This document shows positions 1 to 6,806 of a stretch of 7,164 nucleotides of DNA, piece by piece; the first letter of the stretch is position 1; the number at the start of each line of letters is the position of its first letter. The translations under genes and the position numbers were made by a program. Origin of the DNA: Bacillota bacterium (lineage in GTDB: Bacteria; Bacillota; Clostridia; Christensenellales; Aristaeellaceae); the NCBI GenBank assembly GCA_023392755.1, contig JAEWNM010000228.1, forward strand, positions 1-7,164, given 5' to 3'. The notes below the pieces were generated by a model. It was not told where the DNA came from, ran no database searches, and saw only the letters and a program-made list of their open reading frames with translations.

Positions 1-304
1 CCAGCGCCGTGAGCGCACGCTCATGAAGCCCTCCCGCATCAGCGCGCCTGGCCGCCAGTTCATTGGAAACAGGCCTCAAAAGCCCGGCAAGCACGGAAAG
101 GGAAAAGAGGCTCAAGGCCGCCAACGCCATGAAAAGGGGCAGCCGCGGAATGGGAACGAAATATGATACGCCCGCGAGGGCGGCGCAGCTTGCGCAAGCC
201 GCCAGTACTCCCGTACCTGCGTACTGAGCGGCATGGTAGAGGCGTATCCGCCGCTTCGCCGGACGCAGGGCCTGAACAATGGCGGGATGAGCCTTTTGCT
301 TCAT
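1..304 (-). CDS. Two-helix membrane protein, N-terminal part only (runs off left edge)
   Basis: The frame starts at an ATG (302-304) that overlaps the TGA stop of the upstream permease in an ATGA join, and it stays open to base 1, giving about 101 residues. A basic N-terminus (MKQKAHPAIVQALRPAKRRI) is followed by two hydrophobic stretches near residues 29-51 and 55-75. A short segment ending LHERALTAL follows. That pattern (cytoplasmic basic head, TM hairpin, then a 'GL.ER..TAL' stretch) recalls the start of DUF4175-like large membrane proteins seen beside ABC/DUF58/MoxR clusters, but this is from memory and only the N-terminus is visible. The upstream ribosome binding site is weak (GGGG 9 bases before ATG), so translation probably depends on coupling to the permease. 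It is the fourth gene of the leftward operon. The function is unknown. Confidence 0.75.
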   Translation of the reverse strand, partial: MKQKAHPAIVQALRPAKRRIRLYHAAQYAGTGVLAACASCAALAGVSYFVPIPRLPLFMALAALSLFSLSVLAGLLRPVSNELAARRADAGGLHERALTAL

Positions 305-1239
305 GCCGCCAGCCCCTTTGCGGCCTTACGGCTGCCCCGGCCCCGGACACGGCCTATGCGCGGGCGGATCAGCAGCGCCGAAAAAAAGGTGAGAATCATG
401 GATGCGGCAAAAACGGCCCCCATATTGATCCATGCGATCAGCCCGAAATCCAGCTTTTCCAAAAACTGATAATACATATAGCCGGAAGGAAGCATTTGGA
501 ACGTACGGTCAAGCAGCCCCGTTTGGTCCGCCATCAGCGAAAGCAGGCCGATGCCGGGGTTGAAAAGCAGCAGCTTGGGCGTAAGCGCGAACAGCGCATC
601 CGCACTCAGGGAATTGAGCATATCGGGGCTGTTCATATATTTCATCAGCGTTTCATTGTCCAGTGCCATGGGAACCAGCGTGCCAATGCCGATGGCAAAG
701 ATCGCAAGGTACGATACGACCGTAGCCGCAGCGGTACGCTTGAAAACAGCCGAGATAAAAAGGCCCACGCTCAGCGCGCCCAGGGCCGAAACGGACATGA
801 ACAATAAAACGGTCAGCACCTGCGCAAGGGTGATACCCCCAAACAGGAGCACCACGCACAGCATGGGAAAGGAGGAGAGAAGCACCAGCACAAGAAAGCC
901 GAAGCTCTCCAGCAGCTTGCCCACCGCAATCCGGAACGAGCCCGTATGCGTAACCAGAATCAGGTCCAGCGTCTGGCGTTCCCGCTCGCCCGCGATGCTG
1001 TTCGCCGTCATGCCGGGCGCTACCAGCAAAAGCAGCACGAACTGCAGCGCCACAGCGTAAATGTAATAGTCAATGCCCGCCCGCATGCCGCCGATGGTCA
1101 TGGTTGACCGGCCCAGCACGGAAATGGAGCTTGTCACGGCAAAGGCCAGCATCAAAGCGCCATAAAGCGTCAGGATGATCACGGTGCGCCAGGAGCGCAT
1201 GCGCCTGCGGGCGCTGGATGCCAGAATTGGGTTGATCAT
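301..1239 (-). CDS. ABC-2 type transporter permease
   Basis: This 312-residue integral membrane protein is the probable membrane subunit for the ATPase encoded just upstream. About six hydrophobic helices can be read near residues 18-38, 57-77, 108-134, 137-163, 170-191 and 270-292. After helix 2 lies the conserved cytoplasmic motif of this permease type, NSIAGERERQTLDLILVT (80-97), thought to contact the ATPase. A soluble or re-entrant loop spans about 192-268, and the tail is strongly basic (RPRIGRVRGRGSRKAAKG). The ATG at 1239 overlaps the ATPase stop by four bases (ATGA), with GGAGG nine bases upstream. The length and pattern fit ABC-2/GldF-like permeases of exporters or envelope-remodelling systems. 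The substrate is not predictable. Confidence 0.92.
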   Translation of the reverse strand: MINPILASSARRRMRSWRTVIILTLYGALMLAFAVTSSISVLGRSTMTIGGMRAGIDYYIYAVALQFVLLLLVAPGMTANSIAGERERQTLDLILVTHTGSFRIAVGKLLESFGFLVLVLLSSFPMLCVVLLFGGITLAQVLTVLLFMSVSALGALSVGLFISAVFKRTAAATVVSYLAIFAIGIGTLVPMALDNETLMKYMNSPDMLNSLSADALFALTPKLLLFNPGIGLLSLMADQTGLLDRTFQMLPSGYMYYQFLEKLDFGLIAWINMGAVFAASMILTFFSALLIRPRIGRVRGRGSRKAAKGLAA

Positions 1240-2171
1240 TCCTGCGTCACCTCCATAAACACCTTTTCCAAGTTCATGGGTGCCCGGTGGAAGTCCATCA
1301 CCGGCGTCTCATGATGCAAAAGCGCCCGCAAAAGCGCCGCCGTCTCCTGATGCCCGCCTTCAAAGTCCACCCGCAAAAGGCGCTCCTCCGGCTGCAAAAT
1401 GGAAGTGACGCCAGGATATTCCTTCAAAAGCGCGACCGTTCCCGCCATCTGCTCCCCGGTGGCTTCCTGTGTAAGCAGGATATCCAGCGGGGCCTGCCCC
1501 CGCATCTTCCTGGCCAGCTCCGCAACCGGCCCGGAGAAAACAAGTTTGCCATGGTCGATGATGGTCAGGGAGTCGCACATTTCGGAAAGCTCCGGAAGTA
1601 TGTGGGAGGAGATCAAGATCGTCTTCCCCATATTCCGCAGCGTACGCAGTATATCCTTCATCTCCGCCCTGGCCCGGGGATCCATGCCGGACGCCGGTTC
1701 ATCCAGAATGAGGAGCTTGGGATCGTGGATCAGGCTCCGGGCCAGGCAAAGCCGCTGCTTCATGCCCCTGGACAGGACATCGATGTATGCGTTTTTTTTG
1801 TCCGAAAGGCGCACAATCTCCAATAGCCGGTCTACCATCTTTGCCCGTTCCTTATAGGAAAGCGAATAGCACCTGCCGTAAAAATCGAGATACTCCCACG
1901 ATTTGAGGCCGTCGTACACGCCAAAGAAGTCCGGCATGTACCCCACCATGCGCCGTATCCTCTTGCCTTCCTTTGATACCTCCACCCCGTCCACATAAGC
2001 CTTTCCGGAGGTGGCCGGCAGCAGCGTGGCCAGAATGCGCATGGTGGTGGTTTTGCCGGCGCCGTTGGGGCCCACAAACCCGTGAAGCTCACCGCTGTCA
2101 ATGCGCAGGCTTAAGCCGTCAAGGGCGGTAAAGCTTCCGTATTTTCTTGTCAAATGATCCGTTACCAGCAT
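1236..2171 (-). CDS. ABC transporter ATP-binding protein (CcmA/GldA-like)
   Basis: This 311-residue cytoplasmic ATPase probably powers the adjacent permease. Walker A is GPNGAGKTT (34-42), the signature is LSRGMKQR (133-140), Walker B is LLILDEP (153-159), the D-loop is SGMD (161-164) and the H-loop histidine is H190. The Q-loop position carries aspartate (GYMPD, D81) instead of the usual glutamine, and the signature has R-G-M in place of G-G-Q. Both variants occur in the ABC-2 (DrrA/CcmA-like) subfamily, so they do not imply loss of activity. Residues after about 225 form the C-terminal extension common in this group. The start ATG at 2171 shares its A with the TGA stop of the preceding gene (TGATG), and GGAGG lies eight bases upstream. 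It is the second gene of the leftward operon. Confidence 0.95.
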   Translation of the reverse strand: MLVTDHLTRKYGSFTALDGLSLRIDSGELHGFVGPNGAGKTTTMRILATLLPATSGKAYVDGVEVSKEGKRIRRMVGYMPDFFGVYDGLKSWEYLDFYGRCYSLSYKERAKMVDRLLEIVRLSDKKNAYIDVLSRGMKQRLCLARSLIHDPKLLILDEPASGMDPRARAEMKDILRTLRNMGKTILISSHILPELSEMCDSLTIIDHGKLVFSGPVAELARKMRGQAPLDILLTQEATGEQMAGTVALLKEYPGVTSILQPEERLLRVDFEGGHQETAALLRALLHHETPVMDFHRAPMNLEKVFMEVTQE

Positions 2172-4789
2172 CAGTCACGCCTCCCTTCCAGCGAAATGGA
2201 GGGCGCCATGACGCTGTCATAATCCCGCGAGCCGCTCCCGGGCAAAAAGCGCACATACAGCCTTCCCTCCGGGCCGATAAACGACTGCGCCCCCTTTTCG
2301 GTGAACGAAACAAACATGGCGCTCTGCTCCTCCCACATCTGCGTTTGATGATTGTACAGCTGCATCGTAGGTACCGTATCATAGGAGGTCGCCAGCAGGC
2401 TCACCGACGCGACGGAGAATTGCGTGATGTCCGGCAGCTTAAAGCAAAAGGCGGGATGGAGGGCAAGCTGGTACGCCATATATACATCCGCCGGCTTTTC
2501 GTCCGGCTCGGCGATCGTGCCGTCCTCGTTCAGCTTGACGGGATACGCGGGCAGCGTGCCGATGGGATAATACACGATCCCCGTCGGGCCGACAGGCTCG
2601 TAGGCCAGCAGTACGTCCACCACGGCCTGATGCCCATGCTTTTTCACCTCGCCGCCGTTTATATACAGCTTGGTCTGCCCGATCTCTTCCTGGAAGGCCA
2701 CAAAGTGGAATGGGCTTATCCAGGCCGCCGAGCCGGAAAGATTCATGCTGGTCGCCTGCTGGATGGCGCTTTCCCTGAAGGTGCGCAGCGCCAGCTCATC
2801 GCGGCTCATCGTATCACGGAAATTGGTTGTGGTCCCTGACTGCTCCTCCGGGAAGACGGCCGCGCGGACGATGGGATACAGGTCCATGTCGTTGGGGCGG
2901 ATGATGCTGGAGGATATCATCACGCCTTCCTCTATCTTCGCCTCATAAATGCTTATGCCGCCACCGGGGAGTCTTGCGGATGATGTTGCCGACGGCACCG
3001 CTTCACCGTCATTGGCGGGCCGCAGCAGCGTTACACGGCCCGCGGCGCCGGACTTGAGCTCGCTGACGCGGGCATAGCCCAGGTTTGTCAGCAGCAAACC
3101 GTCCTTGAAGGTGTAGGGGGTATCGTTTACGATCTCCCCGTGCATGCCGTCCTCCTCCATCCACAGCCTACCCGAAACCTTGCCAAAGGACGGCTTTTCC
3201 CCTGTAAGCACCACATGCCTCAGCGCCCAGGGCGAGCTTGCGGAGAAACCGACAATAGGCGTATCGCCCAAAACAACGCGGTACATCAGCTCCTTGGGCG
3301 CGGTTGCCGCATAGGGGTCCTCATAGAAGTACGTATTTTCATCAATGGGTGAAAGCCGCGTTCCCTCTTCACCCCTGACCTGCACTTCCCCCGTTTCCGG
3401 GCTGGATATACCCGCAATGGAAGATATCAGCGATTCGCCCTGGGCGTTCATGCGGATGGTGGTGAAGGAGGCCGCCGCAGGCTTGTTGAAGGGCAGGCTT
3501 TGGCTTAACCCATACAGCCCCGCCATGCACAGGAATGCCAGCACCGGCGCGGTCAGCCACATCCATTCCCGCTTATCCAGGCGCTTGAGCAAAAGATAGC
3601 TGCCCAATCCGGAGGCGATCAAGTATACAAACAGCAGAATAATCACAGGCACCGTGCTGCCCGAGCTTTCGATCGGCACATTCCCCAGCATGTAGGTGTT
3701 GTATGATCCGCCATACATCCTGCCTGATATCTGGTTGTACATGGCGGTGTACTGGCGGTTTCCGCTCTTGAGCAGCACCCTGGGCCACAGGGAGCTCATA
3801 CCCGACCAGTTGGCCAGCGGCTTCGCTCCCAGATCAAAGGTGGCCGTGTAAATGAGGCCGCTTCCCGCCTGATGCTGGTAAATCAGCGGGCGGGAGGAGG
3901 ACAAAAGCGGCTCGGCGTCAGTGCTTACATCATTGAGCAGAACCGGCTGCCCAAGGGGCTTATCGTTTGAATACGCGAAATGCTGTATCAGCGCCGGGGT
4001 GATATCCTCCGTTTCCGCCAGCGCGCCGGCAGTCAGGGCCGTATACTTGGAAAAGTAGGGATAACCCGCCGACGCCTGTGCGCCGCCGCCCACCACCACA
4101 ATCCCGCCGCCGGATATCCAGCGGTCAAGCGCACTCTGCTGTGCGCCGGAAAGGGCGGCCGCATCAAAGCCGTCCACCACCAGCAGCGTAAATGCGCTCA
4201 TCAGCGAATCGTTCTGGGGAAAATCGTCGGCATCCAGCGCCACCAGCTGCCAGGCTTCATAGCGGTCGGCCCAGACGCGGGTAAGCGCATCCAGATTCAT
4301 GTAGGAAAGCGATTGCGGGTCGGCGGAAAGCACGCCGATGAGCACAGCCTCCGGCCGGATGATACGATCCGGCGTTTTGATGACGGAAGCCAGAACCTCG
4401 CCGCCCTGGCTCAATTCAATCACGTAGCGGTCCTGCTTCATCTTCAGGTTAACAGGCATGACCACCCGCTTTTTCGCGCCGGAGGCCAGGGCGACGGGGT
4501 ACTCGTACCGGTCGAAAAACCGGTTGTTCCTGTACAAGTCCACAGCGATGGTCCCCTCCATATCCGGCCCCGTGTTCTCAACCGTCACGGTAAACGGTAT
4601 ATCCCGCATATAGGTGATGGACCCGGCGTAGCCAAGCTCCACCTCCATGGATATATCCGGATTCGTCACCGCCACCGGCGCCTCTGTTGCCTCCGCCGTG
4701 GGCAGCGGAGCGTTTTCCCCCAAAGCGGTTATGGAAAACGCCAGCAATAAAGCGCATGCCGCCGCAAACAAGATCGTTTTCTTGCGCAA
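2171..4789 (-). CDS. Large secreted/membrane-anchored protein with GATase-like region, ABC-system auxiliary subunit
   Basis: This is the first gene of the leftward operon, 872 residues from a TTG start at 4789. The frame opens further upstream at an ATG (4885), but TTG is preferred because GGGGAG sits six bases before it and the protein then begins directly with a signal peptide (basic LRKK, hydrophobic 6-23, likely cleavage after ALG near residue 24). After a low-complexity A/P/T/E linker, residues ~45-140 look like a beta-sandwich (VTVENTGPD). Residues ~145-340 resemble the class I glutamine-amidotransferase-like fold of GldG/BatA-type proteins (LLVVDGFDA, then SGGGIVVVGGGAQ), but no nucleophile cysteine is present. 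Two helices at 380-402 and 411-430 flank a short basic loop (KRLDKREW), which should put both large domains outside the cell. The C-terminal ~440 residues are beta-rich and not recognised. It probably acts as the extracytoplasmic partner of the ABC pair; the biochemical role is unknown. Confidence 0.85.
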   Translation of the reverse strand: MRKKTILFAAACALLLAFSITALGENAPLPTAEATEAPVAVTNPDISMEVELGYAGSITYMRDIPFTVTVENTGPDMEGTIAVDLYRNNRFFDRYEYPVALASGAKKRVVMPVNLKMKQDRYVIELSQGGEVLASVIKTPDRIIRPEAVLIGVLSADPQSLSYMNLDALTRVWADRYEAWQLVALDADDFPQNDSLMSAFTLLVVDGFDAAALSGAQQSALDRWISGGGIVVVGGGAQASAGYPYFSKYTALTAGALAETEDITPALIQHFAYSNDKPLGQPVLLNDVSTDAEPLLSSSRPLIYQHQAGSGLIYTATFDLGAKPLANWSGMSSLWPRVLLKSGNRQYTAMYNQISGRMYGGSYNTYMLGNVPIESSGSTVPVIILLFVYLIASGLGSYLLLKRLDKREWMWLTAPVLAFLCMAGLYGLSQSLPFNKPAAASFTTIRMNAQGESLISSIAGISSPETGEVQVRGEEGTRLSPIDENTYFYEDPYAATAPKELMYRVVLGDTPIVGFSASSPWALRHVVLTGEKPSFGKVSGRLWMEEDGMHGEIVNDTPYTFKDGLLLTNLGYARVSELKSGAAGRVTLLRPANDGEAVPSATSSARLPGGGISIYEAKIEEGVMISSSIIRPNDMDLYPIVRAAVFPEEQSGTTTNFRDTMSRDELALRTFRESAIQQATSMNLSGSAAWISPFHFVAFQEEIGQTKLYINGGEVKKHGHQAVVDVLLAYEPVGPTGIVYYPIGTLPAYPVKLNEDGTIAEPDEKPADVYMAYQLALHPAFCFKLPDITQFSVASVSLLATSYDTVPTMQLYNHQTQMWEEQSAMFVSFTEKGAQSFIGPEGRLYVRFLPGSGSRDYDSVMAPSISLEGRRD

Positions 4790-4795
4790 CCCTCT

Positions 4796-4801
4796 CTCCC
4801 C
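4796..4801 (-). promoter_or_regulatory. Ribosome binding site that decides a TTG start
   Basis: GGGGAG on the minus strand, inside a longer purine-rich run, lies six bases before the TTG at 4787-4789. The in-frame ATG at 4885 has no comparable site and would place 32 unneeded residues ahead of the signal peptide. This favours TTG as the true start of the operon's first gene. Confidence 0.7.
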
Positions 4802-4851
4802 TTCCTGAAGCAGCCTCGTCTGTTCTATACCGATCACGCATATGGAGCCGC

Positions 4852-4879
4852 TGCATAAAGAACGTATGTATAATGGCAA
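4852..4879 (-). promoter_or_regulatory. Possible leftward promoter for the ABC operon
   Basis: On the minus strand TTGCCA (4874-4879, five of six matches to TTGACA) is followed after 16 bases by TATGCA (4852-4857), a poor -10 match. An alternative -10 within CATTATAC just downstream of TTGCCA would have an extended TG element but no good -35. Either choice would start transcription downstream of the ATG at 4885, which agrees with the TTG start. This call is weak. Confidence 0.3.
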
Positions 4880-5024
4880 AACCATCCATCCCTATTACTT
4901 TTTACACAAAAGCAATACACCGGCAGGCCGCCCGGCCCTTTTTCAACGGTTGCGGACCGCGCAAAAATACGCCGCCATGCCTGTCGAAGGGCAGCACCGC
5001 CAAGCCCGGAACGCGCCCAATACA

Positions 5025-5035
5025 TAACCAACAAT
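5025..5035 (+). promoter_or_regulatory. Candidate IolR operator
   Basis: The site TAACCAACAAT matches the B. subtilis IolR consensus WRAYCAADARD (recalled from the literature) at 10 of 11 positions; the eighth base is C where A, G or T is expected. It lies 25 bases upstream of the -35 box of the promoter driving the iolR-like gene, a position that could support autoregulation. A single degenerate match in AT-rich DNA can arise by chance, and no second copy was found nearby. Confidence 0.4.
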
Positions 5036-5060
5036 TCATCATAACATTATCATATACCCC

Positions 5061-5089
5061 TTTACATTCACCATGTTTTACTCTATAAT
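5061..5089 (+). promoter_or_regulatory. Sigma-A-type promoter of the iolR-like operon
   Basis: TTTACA (5061-5066) and TATAAT (5084-5089) are separated by exactly 17 bases, a near-consensus housekeeping promoter. Transcription should start near 5096, leaving a leader of about 26 bases before the GTG start. No riboswitch or attenuator fits in so short a leader. Confidence 0.85.
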
Positions 5090-5108
5090 GCACGAAGAAG
5101 ACAAGCAA

Positions 5109-5114
5109 AGGTGG
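5109..5114 (+). promoter_or_regulatory. Ribosome binding site that decides a GTG start
   Basis: AGGTGG is spaced seven bases from the GTG at 5122 but only one base from the ATG at 5116, which is too close for initiation. The regulator therefore most likely begins at GTG, two codons later than a longest-frame prediction would place it. Confidence 0.7.
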
Positions 5115-5121
5115 TATGACC

Positions 5122-5883
5122 GTGAGAAATGTCCGCCTTGAACAAATGGAGCAGTATATACGCCAGAAGGACACGGTGCCGATGGAGGAGCTTCAGGCAC
5201 ATTTTGCCACCTCCATGAACACCGTCCGCCGGGATGTTGCTCTTCTTATCAAAAAAGGTACTGTGGAAAAGGTGTACGGCGGCGTCTGCGCCCGAAAAGC
5301 GGAGCAGCTGACGCCCTTTGATGTGCGCACCATCAAGCATCAGGAGGCCAAAATGGCCATAGGCCTAAAGGCTGCCAAGTTGGTGGAAAACGGCGACACC
5401 ATCTTTCTTGACTCGGGCACCACAACGCTGCACATGGTGCAAAACCTGGGCAAGAAGCAAAACGTAACCATCATCACCCATAACCTGCACGCCATCATGG
5501 CTGCCATACCCTATCCAAACCTCACCGTCATCAGCCTTCCCGGCCAGCTTCACCGCAAGACCAACTCCCTGACCGGGCTGGAAACGGTATGCTTTTTGAA
5601 AGCCTACAATATCAAAAAAGCGTTTATGGCCGCAACGGGCCTTTCCCTGACAAGCGGGGTAACCAACTCCTCACCCCTGGAGTACGAGCTGAAAATAGCC
5701 GCCATGGAGCGCAGCGCCCAATCGTACCTGCTGCTGGACAGCCACAAGTTTGGGCAGACGGCAATGCTGACTTACGCCCAGGCCGGCAAATTCGATGGCG
5801 TTATTACCGAAGCCATGCCGGGCGATGAATATCAGGAGACATTAAGCGCCGCGGGCACGAGGCTGATCCTGGCGGAAAAATGA
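5122..5883 (+). CDS. iolR: IolR-like DeoR-family transcriptional repressor
   Basis: This 253-residue cytoplasmic regulator has a DeoR-type winged helix at about 4-56 (recognition helix around NTVRRDV, wing KVYGGV) and a DeoR sensor domain from ~75 with the phosphosugar-binding DSGTTT (97-102), TGLSLTSGVTNS near 172-183 and DSHKFG (206-211). These blocks and the N-terminal spacing match my recollection of B. subtilis IolR, which represses the inositol operon and is released by 2-deoxy-5-keto-D-gluconate 6-phosphate. The GTG at 5122 is chosen over the ATG at 5116 because AGGTGG (5109-5114) is seven bases from GTG and only one from ATG. It looks complete and is first in its operon, directly followed by iolG and iolB remnants. 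That context supports the inositol assignment. Another DeoR-family specificity remains possible. Confidence 0.85.
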   Translation: MRNVRLEQMEQYIRQKDTVPMEELQAHFATSMNTVRRDVALLIKKGTVEKVYGGVCARKAEQLTPFDVRTIKHQEAKMAIGLKAAKLVENGDTIFLDSGTTTLHMVQNLGKKQNVTIITHNLHAIMAAIPYPNLTVISLPGQLHRKTNSLTGLETVCFLKAYNIKKAFMAATGLSLTSGVTNSSPLEYELKIAAMERSAQSYLLLDSHKFGQTAMLTYAQAGKFDGVITEAMPGDEYQETLSAAGTRLILAEK

Positions 5884-5884
5884 A

Positions 5885-6124
5885 CGGAGCACCGCCCAAG
5901 GTGTCCTTTCCGACAAGCCCCAATACTTCTTCCTGGAACGGTACATGGCTTCTTTTATCAAGGAAATGAAGGCGTTCATCGCCGCCATCGTGAACGATAC
6001 CTCCGTGCCCGTGACCGTGGATGACGCACTGTCCCCGGTGGTGCTGGCCATGGCCGCCAAAAAGTCGTGGCTGGAGCACCGCCCCGTCACCGTAAAGGAA
6101 ATCCCGGAGGCGGCCCATGTCTAA
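5885..6124 (+). pseudogene. iolG: C-terminal remnant of myo-inositol 2-dehydrogenase (Gfo/Idh/MocA family)
   Basis: In the frame ending at TAA 6122-6124, about 75 residues read as the end of an IolG-type dehydrogenase: QYFFLERYMASFIKEMKAF, then NDTSVPVTVDDAL, then LAMAAKKSWLEHRPVTVKEI. Family members are about 340 residues long and start with an NAD-binding Rossmann fold and a catalytic Lys/Asp/His region. All of that is missing. The frame is closed upstream by a TGA at 5864-5866 inside iolR and has no start codon before the ATG at 5945. Homology begins within roughly 15 bases after the iolR stop, so some 260 codons of iolG, and possibly other genes, have been lost at this join. The last eight bases overlap the start of iolB, the usual tight operon spacing, which suggests iolG-iolB was the original order. 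The remnant cannot oxidise inositol. Confidence 0.85.
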
Positions 6125-6806
6125 TATCCGCAGGGCGAGTGGCCCCCACGCTTACGGCTACACCGAAATCAGCGCCATGGGCGGCATCCATGGCGATATG
6201 GGTATGGATTTTGGCGTGCTGCGGCTGAAAAAAGACCAAACGTTTGAGGATGACCAGCCCCTGGAGAAGGCCTATCTGCTTGTGTACGGGAAAATCACAG
6301 TCAAAGCGGGCAAGGAAGAAAAAATATTTTCCCGAGCCAACTGCTTTGACGTTGGGCCCTATGTAATGCACGCGGACCGCAATACCACTGTTTCCATCCG
6401 CGGCATAAAAGACGACAGAGAAGTCTGCGTCATGCGCACAGACAATGAAACTCCCTTTCCCGCGGAATGGTACTTCCCACAGGACACTTTGGACGAGTAC
6501 CGCGGCGCGGGGCTGATGAAGGATACCTCCACCCGCATTGTGCGCACGGTATTTGACAAGAAGAACGCGCCGCTGCCGAACCTAGTACTGGGCGAAGTGA
6601 TCGACTTTCCGGGCAAGTGGTCCAGCTATCCGCCCCACCGCCATCCCCAGCCGGAAATCTACTGCAATAAATCCAACCCGGAAAACGGCTTCGGTTACGC
6701 AGAGCTAGGTGAGGATGTTGTCAAAGTACATACCAACGATACGATGTTCATCTGCCCCGGCCTCACCCATCCCGGAAAAACATCAACAGGATTATGCTTT
6801 TGCTAA
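6117..6806 (+). CDS. iolB: 5-deoxy-glucuronate isomerase, C-terminally truncated
   Basis: IolB converts 5-deoxy-D-glucuronate to 2-deoxy-5-keto-D-gluconate in myo-inositol breakdown. These 229 residues match a KduI/IolB-family double cupin. The second cupin carries WSSYPPHRHPQPE, whose H174, H176 and E180, together with H218 in GLTHP, fit the four-residue metal site. The ATG at 6117 has GGAGG six bases upstream. Similarity stops just after THP (residue 219). The family normally continues with a Q-V-x-A-P-G-Y-A-M-type segment and roughly 40 more residues including an R-H-L motif, whereas here the frame reads GKTSTGLCFC and stops. Removing one T at 6792-6793 would give G-Y-A-F, but the residues after that still do not resemble IolB, so this is more than a simple frameshift. 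Activity is doubtful because the lost tail closes the second barrel. It could equally be annotated as a pseudogene. Confidence 0.85.
   Translation: MSNIRRASGPHAYGYTEISAMGGIHGDMGMDFGVLRLKKDQTFEDDQPLEKAYLLVYGKITVKAGKEEKIFSRANCFDVGPYVMHADRNTTVSIRGIKDDREVCVMRTDNETPFPAEWYFPQDTLDEYRGAGLMKDTSTRIVRTVFDKKNAPLPNLVLGEVIDFPGKWSSYPPHRHPQPEIYCNKSNPENGFGYAELGEDVVKVHTNDTMFICPGLTHPGKTSTGLCFC

Larger units (their letters stand above)
4790..5121. other. Divergent intergenic control region
   Basis: These 332 bases separate the leftward ABC operon from the rightward iolR-like gene, and no convincing gene lies inside. They contain a strong rightward promoter at the right end, an IolR-operator-like site upstream of it, a 5-5-5 palindrome at 4950-4964 (TTGCG, five bases, CGCAA), and a weak leftward promoter candidate near 4852-4879. 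The right 100 bases are AT-rich while 4920-5010 is GC-rich. A short GGCC-gccc-GGCC stem followed by CTTTTT (near 4927-4944) is too weak to call a terminator. Confidence 0.7.

Noticed and set aside
163..807. Long plus-strand open frames opposite the permease (also opposite the ATPase, 1287-1857, and the secreted protein, 3980-4750)
   Set aside because: Their translations are rich in R, H, Q and P without any domain pattern, they lack ribosome binding sites, and they lie antisense to genes with clear motifs. They are shadows of GC-rich coding DNA.
4927..4944. GGCC-gccc-GGCC stem followed by CTTTTT, a possible terminator
   Set aside because: The stem is only four pairs, and no plus-strand gene ends upstream of it that would need termination.
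5045..5090. Inverted repeat CATTAT (5045-5050) and ATAATG (5085-5090) flanking the iolR promoter
   Set aside because: The arms are six bases, and the second one is largely the -10 box itself. In AT-rich promoter DNA this is expected by chance.
5902..6118. Minus-strand open frames opposite the iolG remnant
   Set aside because: The plus-strand reading gives clear dehydrogenase C-terminal motifs. The minus-strand translations are His/Gly-rich shadows with no motif.
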